This document shows positions 61,301 to 64,000 of a stretch of DNA of 64,000 bases, in pieces; within the stretch, counting starts at the first letter, position 1, and every line of letters begins with the position of its first letter. Under the pieces are notes generated by a model. That model did not search any database, was not told the origin of the DNA, and saw only the letters and a program-made list of their open reading frames with translations. This DNA is from Roseivirga ehrenbergii. GTDB taxonomy: Bacteria; Bacteroidota; Bacteroidia; Cytophagales; Cyclobacteriaceae. The DNA is taken from positions 744,001 through 808,000 of the forward strand of contig NZ_LQZQ01000045.1 in assembly GCF_001593005.1 (NCBI RefSeq), read 5' to 3'. The position numbers were made by a program, and so were the translations under genes.

Positions 61301-64000
61301 GCGGCTACATCTACTGTCACTGCACCATCAGTTGTAGGAGTAATTAATACAGTATAAACCGTTGCGCTGATGGCTGTAAAGTTCGAAGCCGAAGCATTGT
61401 TTAAAGTAACATCTCCTACTACAAAACCAGTTACAGCTTCGCTAAAAGTGAAAGTTGTAGTAAATGCACCGTTGATTGGATTGGCTGCGGTGCTTGTAAT
61501 TGCCACGGTTGGACTGGTCAAATCAGCAGTAAGACTAAACTGAGCGACAGCGATATTTCCATTGGTTGCTGCGTCTTGAGCTACATTCGCGGATACATCC
61601 ACAGTTACTGCACCGTCAGTAGTTGGAGTAATTAATGCAGTATAAACCGTTGCACTAGTGGAAGCGAAGTTACTTGCCGTACCATTTGCAACCGTAATAT
61701 CTCCTACTACAAAACCGGTTACTGCTTCACTAAAAGTGAAAGTAGTCGTAAAAGCTCCGTTGATTGGATTAGCTGCTGTACTTGTGATTGCCACAGTTGG
61801 ACTGGTCAAATCAGCAATAATACTAAACTGTGTGGCAGCCGCATTGCCATTCGTAGCGGCATCTTGGGCTACATTTGCAGCTACATCAATCGTTACAGCA
61901 CCATCAGTTGTAGGAGTAATTAATACAGTATAAACCGTTGCACTAGTGGAAGCGAAGTTACTTGCCGTACCATTTGCAACTGTAATATCTCCCAATACAA
62001 AACCAGTTACATCTTCGCTAAAAGTGAAAGTTGCAATAAATGCACTGTTGATTGGATTAGCTGCTGTGCTTGTGATTGCCACGGTTGGACTGGTCAAGTC
62101 AGCTGTAATACTAAATTGAGTAGCTGCTGTATTTTCGTTGGTTGCTGCGTCTTGAGCTACATTCGCGGATACATCCACAGTTACTGCACCGTCCGTAGTT
62201 GGAGTAATTAATGCAGTATAAACCGTTGCACTAGTGGAAGCGAAGTTACTTGCCGTACCATTTGCAACCGTAATATCTCCTATGGCAAAACCAGTTACCG
62301 CCTCGCTGAAGGTAAATGTCGTTGTAAATGCTCCATTGATTTGATTGGCTGCTGTGCTTGTAATTGCCACGGTTGGACTAGTTAAGTCAGCAGTAATACC
62401 AAACTGAGCAGCAGCGGTGTTTCCATTCGTTGCTGCGTCTTGAGCCACATTCGCGGCTACATCCACCGTTACAGCACCATCCGTAGTTGGAGTAATTAAT
62501 GCAGTATAAACCGTTGCGCTAGTGGAAACGAAGTTACTTGCCGTACCATTTGCAACCGTAATATCTCCTATGGCAAAACCCGTGACAGCTTCACTGAAAG
62601 TAAATGTCGTTGTAAATGCTCCATCAATTGGGTCAGCTGCTGTGCTTGTAATTGCCACAGTTGGACTAGTTAAGTCAGCTGTAAGGCTAAACTGTGTGGC
62701 AGCGGTGTTTCCATTCGTTGATGCATCTTGGGCTACATTTGTAGCTACATCCACCGTTACAGCACCATCCGTAGTTGGAGTAATTAATGCAGTGTAAACA
62801 GAAGGACTTGTTGCATTGAAAGCACTTGCAGTGCCGTTGCCTACATTGATATCACCAACGGTAAACCCAGTCACATTTTCACTGAAGGTAATCGTTATAT
62901 CAAAACCATTTGTCGGTGAGGTGGCTAGGCTGCTCAATGAAACTGTTGGAGCCACTGGACTTGAAATTACGGTAGTATTGGCGTCTGTGTCATTTCGTTC
63001 ACCATCACTCAGTTGAATAGTAAAAGTTGTTTTCTCAGTACTTCCTGAGGCAACCCTATTATCCGTTGGGTTAAATACCAAAGCTCTTAAACTGGCCTGT
63101 AAACTGGCAGCATCCGTGCTTGCTAAGGTATATGGCCCCGAACCCGTAAGACCTGTTCCTGACAAGACTCCTTTGGCATTGTCGTCTAAGGCTATGGTGG
63201 CTGAAACATTGTCTCCATTAGGGTCGGCTATTGTAATTGCAGAAAATGGACTAATTGTAGCATTATCGTTTACCGCTTGATTAGCAACAGCACCAGTAAT
63301 TACAGGGACAGCTAGGGAGTATTCGTTGATATCTTTTCCTTCAAAACCTAGTACAAACATTTTGGTACCATCAGAATTGAAAGTAACTGAATTAGGTTGA
63401 CCATCTTGTGAAGCTACAGAAAAACGTGCTGCATTACCTGCAAAAGCAGCAGTAGACAAATCAAAAGCAGTAGTTAGTGTGTATTGGTTAATATCATCAC
63501 CAGAGGAACCCATCAATAACAAATTGAAGCCGTTGTTCACAAACACAATGGACTGAGGAAACAATTCTTGCGTTCCTACGAGCAACCTTTTGCTGTAAGT
63601 AGCAGAAGAAACATCAAAGGCCTCTGAAAGTATATACTCATTCACTGCATCATTATCGCTGCCAGCCACATACATTTTAGTGCCATCATGATTGAATGTG
63701 AGCGATGTTGGATAGGTTTCTTGAGCTGCCACCGAAAAACGTTGTGCGTTTCCGGCAAAAACTGCCGTAGAAATGTCAAAAGCAGTGGAAAGATTATATT
63801 CATTAACATCGTCACCAATTGTTCCAATTACAAACATTTTGGAGCCATCATTATTGAAAGCAAAAGAGCGTGGATTAGTTTCTTCTAGAGCCACTGAAAA
63901 TCGCTCGGCATCCCCAGCATAAACTGATGAGGTAACATCATAAGCAACAGACAGATTGTATTCATTAATATCATCACCACTACTCCCCATTACGTACAAC
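58312..64000 (-). CDS. Giant T9SS-secreted repeat adhesin, 5' end beyond the window
   Basis: At least 1895 codons are open to the right edge; the true start lies outside. In order from the visible N-terminus: ~five ~50-residue blade-like repeats (FNSDGTKMFVLGFEG type, about 63300-64000), a linker domain, about 13 Ig-like repeats of 96 aa (59480-62960), two cadherin-like domains (SIDENNSLAAEIGQF and LIDETDETDILVGLF), then the gliding-motility/T9SS type B C-terminus, NFFTPNGDGVNDVWIIED, at about 58500-58580. The order of modules is that of large surface adhesins of gliding Bacteroidota. It is secreted by type IX and should stay attached through a PorP/SprF protein, whose gene follows directly. 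Repeat units have many conserved Thr and Asp, possible Ca2+ sites in the cadherin parts. Confidence 0.92.
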   Translation of the reverse strand, partial: LYVMGSSGDDINEYNLSVAYDVTSSVYAGDAERFSVALEETNPRSFAFNNDGSKMFVIGTIGDDVNEYNLSTAFDISTAVFAGNAQRFSVAAQETYPTSLTFNHDGTKMYVAGSDNDAVNEYILSEAFDVSSATYSKRLLVGTQELFPQSIVFVNNGFNLLLMGSSGDDINQYTLTTAFDLSTAAFAGNAARFSVASQDGQPNSVTFNSDGTKMFVLGFEGKDINEYSLAVPVITGAVANQAVNDNATISPFSAITIADPNGDNVSATIALDDNAKGVLSGTGLTGSGPYTLASTDAASLQASLRALVFNPTDNRVASGSTEKTTFTIQLSDGERNDTDANTTVISSPVAPTVSLSSLATSPTNGFDITITFSENVTGFTVGDINVGNGTASAFNATSPSVYTALITPTTDGAVTVDVATNVAQDASTNGNTAATQFSLTADLTSPTVAITSTAADPIDGAFTTTFTFSEAVTGFAIGDITVANGTASNFVSTSATVYTALITPTTDGAVTVDVAANVAQDAATNGNTAAAQFGITADLTSPTVAITSTAANQINGAFTTTFTFSEAVTGFAIGDITVANGTASNFASTSATVYTALITPTTDGAVTVDVSANVAQDAATNENTAATQFSITADLTSPTVAITSTAANPINSAFIATFTFSEDVTGFVLGDITVANGTASNFASTSATVYTVLITPTTDGAVTIDVAANVAQDAATNGNAAATQFSIIADLTSPTVAITSTAANPINGAFTTTFTFSEAVTGFVVGDITVANGTASNFASTSATVYTALITPTTDGAVTVDVSANVAQDAATNGNIAVAQFSLTADLTSPTVAITSTAANPINGAFTTTFTFSEAVTGFVVGDVTLNNASASNFTAISATVYTVLITPTTDGAVTVDVAANIAQDAATNGNTAAAQFSLTADLTSPTVVITSTAADPIDGAFTTTFTFSEAVTGFAIGDITVANGTASNFASTSATIYTALITPTTDGAVTADVAANVAQDAATNGNTAAAQFSITADLTSPAVAITSTVANPINGAFTTTFTFSEAITGFVLGDINVGNGTASAFNATSPSVYTALITPTTDGAVTVDVAANVAQDAATNGNTAAAQFSIDADLTNPNVVITSPAANPINGAFTTTFTFREAVTGFTIGDITLNNASASNFTAISATVYIALITPTTDGAVTVDVAANVAQDAATNGNTAAAQFSLTADLTSPTVAITNTAANPINGAFTATFTFSEAVTSFAVGDINVGNGTASAFNATSASVYTTLITPTTDGAVTVDVAANVAQDAATNGNTAATQFSITADLTSPTVAITSTAADPIDGVFTTTFTFSEAVTGFDVSDIVLGNAVASNFLAISNNAYSAILTPITDGAVTIDVAANVAQDVATNGNTAAAQFSTTADLTSPTVAITSTAADPIDGAFTTTFTFSEAVTGFTIGDISVVNGTTSNFTSINPSVYTTSISPTADGVVTVDVPENIAQDVARNGNVAATQFSIIADLTDPEVSMSGIPIELNNFEPFTIIYSFSEKVTGFAGTDFQLVNAQLVDFSTTDNINYNVSFKAQSNQEVRLTLPANTVYDLATNANTTETVVDISFNSLPMDISLSSLSIDENNSLAAEIGQFTTADADVGDVQTYSLVAGVGSEDNDKFSITFNMLRAASIFDFEIKSIYNIRIKTDDGRGGVFEKTFVISINDLNEQPTNISLSNTLIDETDETDILVGLFAAEDQDDGESFTYELVSGNGDDNNGFFKIINNELHTSQAINFETHELLSIRVRVIDAGGLTFEKPFEIAVNNVVNEEIRDFTKDKPSARIKNFFTPNGDGVNDVWIIEDIIDNPENEVKVFAQNGKVVFSAKSYQNDWGGKFEGQLLPTGTYYYDINISNGRAIIRGILLILTK
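59480..62960 (-). repeat. Tandem 288-bp repeat array inside the adhesin gene
   Basis: The landmark ATTGCCACGGTTGGACTGG (and close variants) recurs every 288 bp, at about 59771, 60059, 60347, 60635, 60923, 61211, 61499, 61787, 62075, 62363 and 62651. More divergent units flank it on both sides, giving about 13. The period equals 96 residues, one Ig-like domain (DLTSPTVAITSTAANPING at its start). Nucleotide identity between units is high, so slippage or recombination is likely. Open frames on the opposite strand here are shadows. Confidence 0.95.

Noticed and set aside
59848-62797. Several plus-strand open frames of 60-211 codons inside the adhesin repeat region
   Set aside because: They are antisense to a high-quality coding repeat array and recur with the 288-bp period, so they are shadows of the repeat codons.
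1-64000. tRNA, rRNA, insertion sequences and an origin of replication
   Set aside because: Reading both strands I saw no cloverleaf with a T-loop signature outside genes, no transposase or integrase motif, and no clustered DnaA boxes. dnaG alone is not evidence for an origin.

Overview
The window looks like chromosome from a marine-type member of the Bacteroidota, most likely order Cytophagales. The evidence is low GC, type IX secretion (T9SS) signals (a PorP/SprF protein, a type A sorting domain and a type B 'PNGDGVND' C-terminus), start codons without clear Shine-Dalgarno sequences, and several promoter boxes close to the Bacteroidota consensus TTTG-N17-20-TAnnTTTG. I see no rRNA, tRNA, CRISPR array or transposase. 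The genus is inference.

Layout. 1-1410: the 5' part of a contractile tail-sheath gene, reading left out of the window, probably one edge of an extracellular contractile injection system (eCIS). 1.9-7.8 kb: a DUF2130 protein, then RNA-remodelling genes (RhlE-type helicase, cold-shock protein with a long leader, DeaD-type helicase with a DbpA-like RNA-binding domain), then a lipoprotein. 7.8-8.7 kb: gene-poor stretch with a duplicated ~184-bp intergenic repeat. 9-13.4 kb: YebC, a two-component system, and a secreted thioredoxin-fold protein with an extra C-terminal domain. 13.5-17.7 kb: the leucine operon leuA-leuC-leuD-leuB. 17.9-27.2 kb: mixed genes (M28 peptidase, ArfB, YaaA, and a GMC oxidoreductase/subunit-3/rhodanese operon).

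27.3-28.9 kb holds the strangest locus: an actin-like ATPase whose phosphate-1 motif lies at the C-terminus rather than the N-terminus, followed 13 nt later by a bactofilin. 30-44 kb is mostly housekeeping: cation exchanger, YidD, an HD hydrolase divergent from a Crp/Fnr regulator, SurE, a RibBA with a degenerate cyclohydrolase half, DnaG with most zinc ligands replaced, Mrp plus a NifU-type scaffold, and a PASTA/T9SS-cargo/rhodanese operon.

44.5-53.3 kb: a TspO-like protein, then a minus-strand run MBL hydrolase-patatin-acyltransferase-ribE-menC, an ArgE-like deacetylase and a YfcC-type carrier. 53.5-64 kb: a 1000-aa BNR/sortilin-type propeller protein, then a large T9SS adhesin with about 13 mosaic 96-aa repeats, 5'-truncated by the window edge, followed 7 nt later by a PorP/SprF protein extended by a coiled coil and a SPOR-like domain.

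The best candidates for undescribed biology are the rearranged actin plus bactofilin pair, the SPOR-extended PorP with its adhesin, and the eCIS that starts at the left edge.
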